Below, in pieces: positions 55,437 through 64,000 of a stretch of 64,000 nt of DNA; position 1 is the stretch's first letter, and each line of letters starts with the position of its first letter. The stretch is from assembly GCA_017311185.1 (NCBI GenBank), contig JAESUZ010004914.1:186001-250000 (forward strand), in the 5' to 3' direction. Below the pieces are notes generated by a model. That model did no database searches. It was not told where the DNA came from and worked only from the letters and a program-made list of their open reading frames with translations. The DNA comes from Proteles cristata cristata (taxonomy: Eukaryota; Chordata; Mammalia; Carnivora; Hyaenidae). The position numbers and the translations under genes are program-made.

Positions 55437-55604
55437 TTTTTTTTTTTTGTAATGTTTATTTATTTATTTCTGAGACAGAGAAAGAGAGAGGCAAAGACAG
55501 AGGGAGACAGAGAATTCCAGGGGCTTGAAAGCAAGCACCATGAGATCATGACCTGAGCAGAAATTGAGTTAGATGCCTAACAGGCAGAGCCACCCAGGCG
55601 CCCC
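55437..55604 (-). mobile_element. Felid SINE with internal deletion
   Basis: AATGTTTATTTATTTATTTC start and GAGCCACCCAGGCGCCCC end. The middle is shortened. CTAGTGTCTCC (about 55402) and CTAGTGTGTCT (about 55604) are imperfect flanks. Confidence 0.9.
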
Positions 55605-55609
55605 TAGTG

Positions 55610-56330
55610 TGTCTATGTCAATTTCCATCTATTTTATGTTTCTATAGAGGTTTCATCTCTATCTTTTAGATTCCTTTGCTAATTTTTCTCTTCTGAAACT
55701 AAATTCTTTCTTACAAGGTCAGATTCACACAAATAAAGGATTTATAAAGAGTCTGTATATAACAGCACTCTTACCTATGTTCTCTGGTGCTCAGTCTTTC
55801 ACCAAGTTTCTTCTTTATTTACTTCACTTTTTGTTTCTTTTGAAAGCTTTTCCTTAGATTTCAAAGTGCTTTCACTTTTCGGTATCTCCAAGCTTAGCAA
55901 GGAAGGGCTTCAGTTTGGTGTGGAGTTTTCTCCACCTATTTACCTCTTTCTTAGACCCTCTCTCCCTCTTTTTTTTTTTTTCTCCCTCTTATTTTTTGAG
56001 TCCTGGAAACCATAAATCTGTTTACTTCACCACAACTTTGTTACTTTTTGTCTTTCACATTCTTCACACAAAATGTAGACCTCCAAATACTTTGTCTACT
56101 CTAGCCAAATAACTGCACACTGAATACAGAGCCAAAAAACATCTTAGCCTAGTGCATCTCAACAATACTGTCTCCTAGGGTGCATTTTAGAAATTTGTGT
56201 GGGTGTTTTGGGTTGTCATAATCATTGGGGGGGAAAGGAGGATCAGCATGTAATTGGGATGCCAGATATCTACAATGCAACAAACCTGCACGGTAAAATA
56301 TTGTCCCACGATCCACTGGGCTTTTCTTTC
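55610..56330. other. Intergenic AT-rich DNA
   Basis: Pyrimidine-rich stretches (TTTCTTCTTTATTTAC type) and no recognised element or gene. Confidence 0.4.
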
Positions 56331-56338
56331 TTTAAAAA

Positions 56339-56543
56339 AAATTTTTTTTTCTTAATGTTTATTTTGAGGGAGAGAGACAAAGCATGAGCGAGAGAGGAGC
56401 AGAGAGAGGGAGATACAGAATCAGAAGCAGGCTCCAAGCTCTGAGCTGTCAGCACAGAGCCAGACATGGAGCTCAGCCCATGAACTGCGGGATCATGACC
56501 TGAGCCAGTCAGTCACTTAACCAACAGAGCCACCCAGGCGTCC
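56339..56543 (-). mobile_element. Felid SINE, minus orientation
   Basis: TTTCTTAATGTTTATTTTGA start and GAGCCACCCAGGCGTCCC end. Confidence 0.93.
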
Positions 56544-56547
56544 CTCC

Positions 56548-56900
56548 ACCTGACTTTTCAGTGTCCTGCCAGACGCCCACTTACGTGTCTAAGGCCTGGA
56601 CTCAAACTTCATTTTACGTATGCTAAGCTATTTTTTGATGTTTTAGTATGCACTAAAATTTCTAAGAACTCTTCTATGTAAAAAAACAGTGGAAGATTGT
56701 ACTTTCATAAAGTCAGAGCTTTACCAATAAGTTGTACAATCGTTTTTGGAAAAATCACGTCACCCACGGAAAATTCTTATGATGCTTGGGGAACCAATGA
56801 AACATTACCTACTGAGGTTGCAACTTTTGATTTCATACTTGGTATGTATGTGTACAAGCACATGACTGCTTCTTTTTTACTTTCTATAGTAGATGTATTT
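56548..56900. other. Intergenic DNA without recognised element
   Basis: Nothing identified. Confidence 0.35.
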
Positions 56901-56919
56901 TAGCCTTTATATCTTGAAG

Positions 56920-57029
56920 TTTATTTACGTATTTACTTAAGCAATCTCTACACCCGAGGTTGAGCTGGAACTCAGGACCCAGAGATCAAGAATTGCCAGC
57001 TTCTCCGGACTGAGCCCGCCAGGCAACCC
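56920..57029 (-). mobile_element. Old short CAN-SINE with long target-site duplication
   Basis: TAGCCTTTATATCTTGAAG (56901-56919) and TAGCCTTTATATTTTGAAG (57030-57048) are the duplication, 19 bp with one mismatch. The core ACACCCGAGGTTGAGCTGG lies between. Confidence 0.94.
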
Positions 57030-57324
57030 TAGCCTTTATATTTTGAAGAATTATTATTTTGCTATTTTGCGATGTTCCTCCATTACATTGCAGCTAGGGT
57101 GTGTTGTTATTGTTAATTATGTGTGCAGATGGGTTATATTATCCACGATTTTAATTACAGAACAGTAAAAACAAAGAAAAACAACAAAACGAGGTCTATT
57201 CAGCGTATAGAAAGGGATGTTGGTGCCGATTTAATTCACTAACAGGTAGACCATTCCAAGATTTCCCATTTGCTTTGGAAGCTACTGTTTTCACTTTGAC
57301 CACACCACCCACAACCTCATTTTC

Positions 57325-57550
57325 TTTTTTTTTTTTTAAATATTTTTATTTATTTCTAGGAGAGAGAGAGAGAGAGACAGCGTGAGCAGGGGAGGGTCAG
57401 AGAGAGAGGGAGACACAGACTGAAACAGGCTCCAGGCTCTGAGCTGGCAGTCAGCACAGAGCCCGACGCGGGGCTCGAACCCACGAACCGCAAGATCATG
57501 ACCTAAGCGAAAGTCGGACGCTTAACCGACTAAGCCACCCAGGTGCCCCA
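57325..57550 (-). mobile_element. Felid SINE, young subfamily
   Basis: A perfect 15-bp duplication CACAACCTCATTTTC is at 57310-57324 and 57551-57565. The reverse copy ends CTAAGCCACCCAGGTGCCCC. Confidence 0.97.
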
Positions 57551-57869
57551 CACAACCTCATTTTCACTTTCAAGCATCCTAAGCTTTTTAATAGGGACCC
57601 AACTTGAACGGTCCTTAAAAATGGACATAACCCCGCCTACATAATCTCGTTTGATGCTCACAAGAGTCCTACAGAAAAAGCCAACAAAATGTCTTTGTAA
57701 AGATTCTTCTTATCTACTTAGTGGATTATAGTACACACGAAAACAAACAAAAAGTACTTGTTATATGACTGAGCCGCTGTCATACCTTCTCTTTGATCTT
57801 TGAGAGATCCCACAGATTAAACCACCAAGATTCTCAACCAGATGAGACTTTTTTCTTTAGGGTTTATCT

Positions 57870-57945
57870 CAGCCTGCTCGTGCAGAGATGAGAAAACGGA
57901 GATCCAGGAAAAGTTAAGCGACTTGCCCACGGTTCTGAGAAATCA
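57870..57945 (+). repeat. Possible MIR fragment
   Basis: GAGATGAGAAAACGGAGATC and AAGTTAAGCGACTTGCCCAC match the MIR core. Confidence 0.6.
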
Positions 57946-58126
57946 TGTTTGCACAGCAGGGAGACATAAGAGTATATAGGATGATTCTTCTATTACACTA
58001 GCTTTCCTCATCCCAAGAGCGGGGGATGAAAGTCGCTTTTGAAGGCAAAACCGGACGTGAGCTGCGGGCTCGAGGGCGAGCCCCGCCCCTAGCCCCGCCC
58101 CCAGGGCTGCCCGAGGCAGTGCCTGA

Positions 58127-58441
<315 letters not shown>

Positions 58442-58464
58442 TAGGCCTCAGGGAGCCTGCCGGG

Positions 58465-58785
58465 TGGAGGGCGCGTCCCCCACTGCCTGCCCAGCCCGCT
58501 TTGGGCCTGCATGAGCAGGAGGTCCCAGGTGTGCCCCGCAGCCGGACTACGCTAGCGCATACGGCTTTCCAGACCCTCCCCAGGACAGATGGCCACTTCC
58601 CGGAGGAGCTGGGGCCCCAGAGTACTCTTTGCCTTTTCTTGGTACTGTCGCACGTTTACTTTAGAAGTTTCCCGGGGGGTTACGGCCGCTTTAGCATTCA
58701 GGCCAGATCAGAGAGTTGAGTTCTCTCCCTCTTGTTGTATCAGCGTACGTCGTTAACTTGTTTATGGATCTTGGGATGTTCCTGG
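58465..58785. other. Intronic DNA next to the PSMD12 island
   Basis: Moderate GC, no recognised repeat. Confidence 0.35.
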
Positions 58786-58789
58786 CCTT

Positions 58790-59060
58790 TAGCCAGGAGA
58801 AGTAGTAGGAAGGTGAAAGGACGAAGGTGATTAGCGGGACCCCTACCCTTAAGGAGTTCGTATCCGTAACGAATTGGACGAGTCAGGCTTGGTGGTGTGT
58901 GTTACACAAGGGCAAGGTGCTTATTGGATCGCGGAGAAGGAAGATGTTCTTTCCTACTGGAGGGATGAGGGAAGGTTTTACGGAGACGTTGACATTTGTT
59001 TTGGGCCTTGAGGAAGACAACCGGGATGAGGAATCGCAGCAGTAAAGACAAACAGGCACA
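58790..59060 (+). repeat. Probable ancient interspersed repeat, class uncertain
   Basis: GGGATGAGGGAAGGTTTTAC, then GGAGACGTTGACATTTG and TTGGGCCTTGAGGAAGAC resemble the old repeat phrase of GGAAGGCCT..GTGACATTTGAG type, possibly the same family as the region at 1060. Confidence 0.35.
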
Positions 59061-59149
59061 GCAGGGCAGAATAGCCTAATGAGGGGAGGGCACGAACAGT
59101 GGTTTATTCCCCTGGAAAGAAGTTGGACTTGATCGGAACATTTTCCACA

Positions 59150-59290
59150 CCCCCCTGCTGTGTGTCAGGTAACTTTATGTATCATTTTAATATAAAGAAA
59201 CCAGGTCTCAGGAGCTACATGTGGAACACAGGTCATAATAGAGCCAGAGATTCAAACCCGGATTTGTCTGAGGAGGGTTTGGATGGTTGT
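59150..59290 (+). repeat. MIR fragment
   Basis: GAAACCAGGTCTCAGGAGCT and GAGCCAGAGATTCAAACCCG, then GATTTGTCTGAGG. Confidence 0.6.
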
Positions 59291-59294
59291 TGAA

Positions 59295-59705
59295 TCAGCT
59301 CCCATCCCATCATGGGCTCTCCTAAGGATTACACTTGTACCTCATTAAATTCCCTGATCAATCTAGCCACAAATATTTATTGCTCTTCACCTGGGATGCT
59401 TGTGCTAATAGGGTTGGTTTTGTCCCTTAAGGCACCTACTGCAGGGGTACATTTAAGTGTAATTAATTCAGGGACAGGAGGCATGTCAAGTGATATTTCA
59501 CGGTAATATTTCTTAAAAAGAAACCTTTTCACTGCTTCCCTTTTTTTCTGATAAAGGATTTAATGGGGCTTTAAAAAGACAGGGATAGGGAACGATGATG
59601 AAGTTAATACACCTGCATGTCTTCGCTTCAGTACACTTGATGGACGGGAGCCATAAATTTGTCTCTGAACTTTCTAGCAGCTGTGTAGAGAAACATCCTT
59701 ACTAC
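59295..59705. other. Intronic DNA without recognised element
   Basis: Nothing identified. Confidence 0.35.
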
Positions 59706-59709
59706 CCTA

Positions 59710-59935
59710 CAGTGCCAGGCAGATAAGGACAGCTGGCATTTGTCACGTGTTTTCTGCAGTGCCAGGCACCCTTCTCCGTGCTTACATACGTTAGCACATT
59801 CGGGCCTCACCTTAGCCCCCTGTGATAGGTATTCTTGTTTTACAGACAAGAGAGCAGCGTAAGAGAAGTTGAGTCACGTGCCCCAAGGGCATACAGCTAG
59901 TAGAGTGGTGGTGGGGCTACCCTGCCTAGTGAGCC
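59710..59935 (+). repeat. MIR
   Basis: GTGCCAGGCACCCTTCTCCG, TGCTTACATACGTTAGCAC, GTTTTACAGACAAGAGAGCA and AGGGCATACAGCTAGTAGAG follow MIR order. Confidence 0.85.
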
Positions 59936-59939
59936 CAGC

Positions 59940-60496
59940 GCAATGAAAACCTGCGCTGCTCAGCACCTGTCCAGGGAAGGTAGGTAGTAACTCCTCACCT
60001 CCGGTGAATCTTTGCCAGTTGGGGATGACAGCCAGGCCTTGTCAACTCTTATAATTTGAGGGAGAAACCAGGAATATGGATTTGTTCCATATGAATCGCC
60101 TCAATATTTAGAATCCAGACCCAAATCTGTTTTAAAACACTATTTGAGCCAGTGCCACATAGATCACACAAAACATATCTACAGGTCAGAGTCAGCCCTG
60201 AACCACCACTGGAATTAATAGATTGCTAGTTTCCATCAGGAAGAACCATTTGCTTGAAAGAAGTACAGCTCTCCTAGAGCTGAGACCTGGGAGGAAAAAA
60301 GTCTTTCTGTTACCAAGTTCTGCTGATACTGACTACTGTCAGTAGTCTGTGCTAGACATCGGGGAGTATACAGATTATTAGACAAAGCTCTTGCCCTCAG
60401 GTAGCTTATAGGCCAGTGAGAAAAAATATTTCACAGCTACAGTTGTAGTAATCACGTGTCTGTCATTTATTGAGAACATTATGGTTGTATGTTCAG
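59940..60496. other. Intronic DNA without recognised element
   Basis: GACATCGGGGAGTATACAG and TCTTGCCCTCAGGTAGCTTA (about 60355-60410) hint at another old repeat, unassigned. Confidence 0.35.
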
Positions 60497-60512
60497 GACA
60501 GTTGAAAAGTCT

Positions 60513-60727
60513 TTTTTTTTTTTTTTTTTATGTTTATTTCTGAGGGAGAGAGCGTGAGAGCCAGGGAGGTTCAGAGGGAGAGGGAGACACAGACTCTGAA
60601 ACAGGCTCCAGACTCTGAGCTAGCTGCCAGCACAGAGCCCGATGCGAGGCTCGAACCCATGAACCATGAGATTATGACCTGAGCCGAAGTCAGATGCTCA
60701 ACCAACTGAGCCACCCAGGCGCCCCAT
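60513..60727 (-). mobile_element. Felid SINE with perfect target-site duplication
   Basis: GACAGTTGAAAAGTCT occurs exactly at 60497-60512 and 60728-60743. Reverse copy with a T17 or longer tail, ending GCCACCCAGGCGCCCC. Confidence 0.97.
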
Positions 60728-60844
60728 GACAGTTGAAAAGTCTTGCACACTCAGATGCCTTTTTAGACATTGGTGTGAAGTGGGTACCAGAAATGTTTAA
60801 AACAGGGAATATTGGGACCTGTTAAACTATGTAAAGTAAAAGGT

Positions 60845-61046
60845 TTGGATTTTTTTTAAGTTTATTTATTTTTGAGAGAGAGAGAGCACACACGTGCGCA
60901 AGCTGGGGAAGGACAGAGAGAGAGAGAGAGAGAATGAGAATCCCAAGCAAGCTCTGCGAGGGGTTCATTTCCACAAACCATGAGATCATGACCGGAGCCA
61001 AAGTCAAGAGTCAGACTCTAAACCCACTAAGCCACCCAGGTGTTCC
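60845..61046 (-). mobile_element. Felid SINE, minus orientation
   Basis: TTTATTTATTTTTGAGAGAG start and CCACCCAGGTGTTCC end. TGGATTTTTTTT flanks both sides. Confidence 0.93.
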
Positions 61047-61049
61047 TGG

Positions 61050-61283
61050 ATTTTTTTTGTCTTAAAGCCAGTGTGCCAGTGGAACAAAACAAGGTACAGG
61101 TGTGGATTGTTTTGTGCGGGAAGAAGGTAGAGCGCTGGGGACGGGGAGGTGTAAGTGTTTCTGGTTTTGTTTTTTAATGCAAACCCACAATTTTCAACTT
61201 TTGGATTAGATGATTGTGTAGTTTATTGTTTTGTTTTTTTTAGTTAATTTTTTTAAGGTTTATGTTTTGTTTTGCCTTTTATT
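61050..61283. other. Intronic DNA without recognised element
   Basis: T-rich with no recognised element. Confidence 0.3.
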
Positions 61284-61299
61284 GGTCATTTTATATTTT

Positions 61300-61458
61300 C
61301 TTTTTTAATTTATTTTTGTGAGAGGGAGGGGCAGACTCAGAGGAGACACAGCTCTGAGCTGTCAGCACAGCCCGAAGTGGGGTTCGATCTCAGGAACTGT
61401 GAGATCATGACCTGAGCCGAAGTAGGATGCTCAACCCACTGAGCCACCCAGGCGCCCC
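61300..61458 (-). mobile_element. Felid SINE, shortened body
   Basis: Ends GAGCCACCCAGGCGCCCC. Target-site duplication GGTCATTTTATATTTT (61284-61299) and GGTCCTTTTTATATTTTTT (from 61459). Confidence 0.94.
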
Positions 61459-61624
61459 GGTCCTTTTTATATTTTTTCTAACCATTCAGCCAAACATAAG
61501 AAAATACCTCTTCAATGCATTGTATTTCTACACTGGAATGTATGAAACACGTTAGCATACATTCTTTTGGGGGTTTTTTTGTTTGTTTTTTCACTTTAGC
61601 TCATCAATAAGACTGAAGAAAGTT

Positions 61625-61700
61625 TTGTTGTTTTTACTTGTGAGAAAACTAAGGCTCAGGCAGCTAAGCGGTTTGTCCAAGGTCTACAGCCAAGCCAGTC
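61625..61700 (+). repeat. MIR fragment
   Basis: GTGAGAAAACTAAGGCTCAG, then GCAGCTAAGCGGTTTGTCCA match the MIR core. Confidence 0.7.
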
Positions 61701-61802
61701 CAGCTCAGGGCTCCTGGCAACAGGTCATGTTCGGTTTGCTGCATCCCACGACCTCTTTGAAAGACTTGCTTCCATGCTTATTATCCTTATGGCATTTTAC
61801 AT

Positions 61803-62031
61803 TTATTTTTAATTTTTTTTAATATTTATTTTAAGAGAGCAAGAGTATGAGTTCTTGCACTAATGAGTGGGGTAAGGGAGGGGAGAGAGAGAGAGGCAGA
61901 GAGAATCCTAAGCAACTTCCCCATTATCAATGCAGAACTGCCTTAGGACTCGATTCCCCAAACCTCAAGGTCATGACCTTAGCTGAAACCAAGAATCAGA
62001 TGCTCAACTGACTGAGCCACCTGGGTGCCCC
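61803..62031 (-). mobile_element. Felid SINE, minus orientation
   Basis: TTTTTAATATTTATTTTAAG start and GAGCCACCTGGGTGCCCC end. Body diverged. Confidence 0.9.
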
Positions 62032-62044
62032 AAGAGAATTTTTG

Positions 62045-62217
62045 TTTTTTATTTATTTTAAAAAATTGTTTAAACTTTATTTATTTTTGAGAGAGAGACA
62101 CAGAATCTGAAGCAGGCTCCAGGCTCTGAGCTGTCAGCATAAAGCTCAACGCGGGACTCGAGATCATGACCCAAGCTGAAGTTGGATGCTTAACCAACTA
62201 AGCCACCCACACACCCC
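62045..62217 (-). mobile_element. Felid SINE with internal deletions
   Basis: AACTTTATTTATTTTTGAGA start and AAGCCACCCACACACCCC end. The CT-rich body and the B-box flank are shortened (GGGACTCGAGATCATGACC). Confidence 0.9.
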
Positions 62218-62221
62218 TACA

Positions 62222-62510
62222 CAAGTTTTATTTTTAATGTGAACGTTTGAAGATAAAAAAAATTATATGTATGGAAACCTAATAAGCATATGCCCAGTGA
62301 AAAAAGCACAGATTGCAGACACCTTCAGAAGGCACTGTGAAGTCTAGACCTGGGTGGTAAAATTGACAAATCTCGGCCATTTGAATCTCCTATAGTTGTG
62401 ACCTAGTACGATTCTGTTTCTGTGTCCTAACATTAACATGTAACACCAGTTACTAGTATTTATTAGAATGTGCTTTCTAGATAATGTAATGATGCTTTCT
62501 ATATAAAATG
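62222..62510. other. Intronic DNA without recognised element
   Basis: Nothing identified. Confidence 0.3.
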
Positions 62511-62514
62511 ATAG

Positions 62515-62755
62515 TAATGTGCATAGTTTATTCTAGGCATGTCTTCATAAGTATTGCCTTAATCCTTACCAACCCTATGGGGCTGGAATTATTTTATTAT
62601 GCTCATTTCACTTATGAGAAAATTAAGGGGCAGAGAGCGTAAGGGTCTTGCCCAAGGCAGCACAGTGGTGGGCCTGCGATTTAGACCCACGCAGTCTGGC
62701 TATAGAGTCTGTGTTTTTAACCATTATGTTCTCCTGTACTGCCTCTATGATTGGT
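62515..62755 (+). repeat. MIR
   Basis: CATTTCACTTATGAGAAAAT, AAGGGTCTTGCCCAAGGCAG and TGGGCCTGCGATTTAGACCC, preceded by TAATCCTTACCAACCCTATG. Confidence 0.85.
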
Positions 62756-63012
62756 ATTTGAGATTGATTGAAATAATAAAAGTAATATCAGTTCTTGATA
62801 ACGGTTCGTGTTTCACCCTTGTATTAGCTAAGGAGTTAAAAATTAATCTGAAGAGGGCCTTTTCTGAATTGTAACTGTAGTATTTAGCAGTTCCTACTAC
62901 ACAGAGAATCACCACCCCTCTTTTTCATTATACTATATTTGGTACCTGGTTGTTGGGGGATTATTTACTTTTTTAAATTGAATGTATCCTTTGGTTCTCC
63001 TTCATGTCTTTT

Positions 63013-63229
63013 TTTTTAATAAAATTTTTTTTTAATGTTTGTTTATTTTCGAGAAACAGAGTACAAGCAGGGGAAGGGCAGAGAGAGAAAGGGAGACACA
63101 GAACCTAAAGCAGCTCCAGGCTCCGAGCTGTCAGCACAGAGCCCCATGTGGGGCTCAAACCATGAACTGCAAGATCATGACCTGAGCCAAAGTCGGTCAC
63201 TTAACCAACTTAGCCACCCAGGTGCCCCT
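63013..63229 (-). mobile_element. Felid SINE, minus orientation
   Basis: CTTCATGTCTTTT (63000-63012 and 63230-63242) is the exact target-site duplication. It ends CCACCCAGGTGCCCC. Confidence 0.96.
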
Positions 63230-63244
63230 CTTCATGTCTTTTCA

Positions 63245-63830
63245 TTTCATTTGGTTACCTGCAGCCTCTTCTCCAGGAGGAGGTGAAATGTAAAACAGTT
63301 TATTATTAGCAGCTCAGACAAAAAGACCCTTTTAAGAAACAGGTCATGTAAAAGTATTGGATTGACATAAAATTTCAGCTACTTGTGGTTAACTTTTTAT
63401 TGGCCTTTTTCTCGTGTAGGTTGTTTAACAAGTCATTGAAAGCTTGGATCCATTTAGGAGGTAAAAGGTACAAACATACAGAACTTAGAGATACCCAACA
63501 TGCATTGATGTTGAATCAGACTCCTTATTAACTTGCCTCATTTACAAAGATAATTTTAATGAGAAAAATGAGTCACAAACCGTCTCGTTCCTCTGAGTTG
63601 AAAGACAGCATATGGCAGAATGGGATTTCAAGAACTGTGTGAACAGGTAGGAGAGGAGGAAGGTGGTTAGCCATAGCATTGACCATGGAAGATGTGGAGG
63701 GAAAAAGTGGGATAATAGAGAATTGGGAGTTGTGTTTAATGAAGTTTATGGTAGCATCCCTCAGACAGCACTGAAGTGCCGGCCATATGACTTACCACGT
63801 CCTACTTACCTTGACAGTAAGAATCAGGAA
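63245..63830. other. Intronic DNA without recognised element
   Basis: No repeat and no PSMD12 exon 2 recognised. Confidence 0.45.
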
Positions 63831-63833
63831 TGG

Positions 63834-64000
63834 TTGGGTACCTGGGTGGCTCAATTGGTTGAGTGTCTGACTTCAGCTTAGATCATAATCTCGAGGTTCA
63901 TGAGTTAGTTTGTTGCTGTCGGCACCGAGCCCACTTTGGATGCTCTGTCCTCCTCTCCCCCCACCCTTCCCCGCTTGTGCTCACTCACTCTCTTGTTCTC
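63834..64000 (+). mobile_element. Felid SINE, cut by window end
   Basis: GGGTACCTGGGTGGCTCAAT head with a decayed B-box region. The tail is beyond the window. Confidence 0.9.

Noticed and set aside
63421..63460. PSMD12 exon 2 near AAGTCATTGAAAGC
   Set aside because: The words resemble the codons for EVIE but the flanking codons do not encode EGRLQEV and there is no matching acceptor.

Overview
The window is nuclear DNA from a carnivore, most likely a cat (Felidae). The main evidence is the very large number of tRNA-Lys-derived CAN/felid SINEs. I count about 69, recognised by a GGGGCGCCTGGGTGGC head, a GGTTCGAGCCCC B box, a CT-rich middle and an AAATAAATAAA tail. Ordinary mammalian fossils (MIR, L2, L1, MaLR LTRs, Tigger, MER5A and MER1-type hAT elements) make up the rest of the recognisable repeats. 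There is no sign of a prokaryotic or viral genome. Gene content is sparse: only two protein-coding exons can be supported.

Positions 1-46278 are intron 1 of PITPNC1, which is read on the minus strand. Its first coding exon (46279-46326, MLLKEYRICMPLTVDE, followed by a GTAAGC donor) sits in a large CpG island at about 45.44-47.33 kb. Positions of about 47.3-58.0 kb are the divergent intergenic interval, filled with SINEs, an SINE-interrupted L2 mosaic and a MER5A. At 58271-58378 lies the first coding exon of PSMD12 (26S proteasome lid subunit Rpn5) on the plus strand. It has a compact GC-box/ETS/YY1 promoter, and a consensus antioxidant-response element lies just inside intron 1. PSMD12 intron 1 runs from 58379 to the window end; exon 2 is not reached. 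The arrangement PITPNC1 <- -> PSMD12, with 11.9 kb between start codons, is the one I know from human 17q24.2, so the block is syntenic (expected on cat chromosome E1).

The two genes do not form a pathway. PITPNC1 is a soluble phosphatidylinositol/phosphatidic-acid transfer protein and PSMD12 is a proteasome regulatory-particle subunit. They share only a divergent arrangement and are far enough apart to have separate CpG-island promoters.

No undescribed multi-gene system is visible. The observations most worth following are: the candidate NFE2L1/NFE2L2 site in PSMD12 intron 1; a chimeric SINE whose centre was replaced by a copy of nearby upstream DNA; a young SINE subfamily with crisp target-site duplications; a roughly 2:1 or stronger antisense bias of SINEs within both introns but not between the genes; and several SINE-free islands in PITPNC1 intron 1 that could be conserved regulatory DNA. 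Repeat family names are from memory of consensus sequences, not from a database search.
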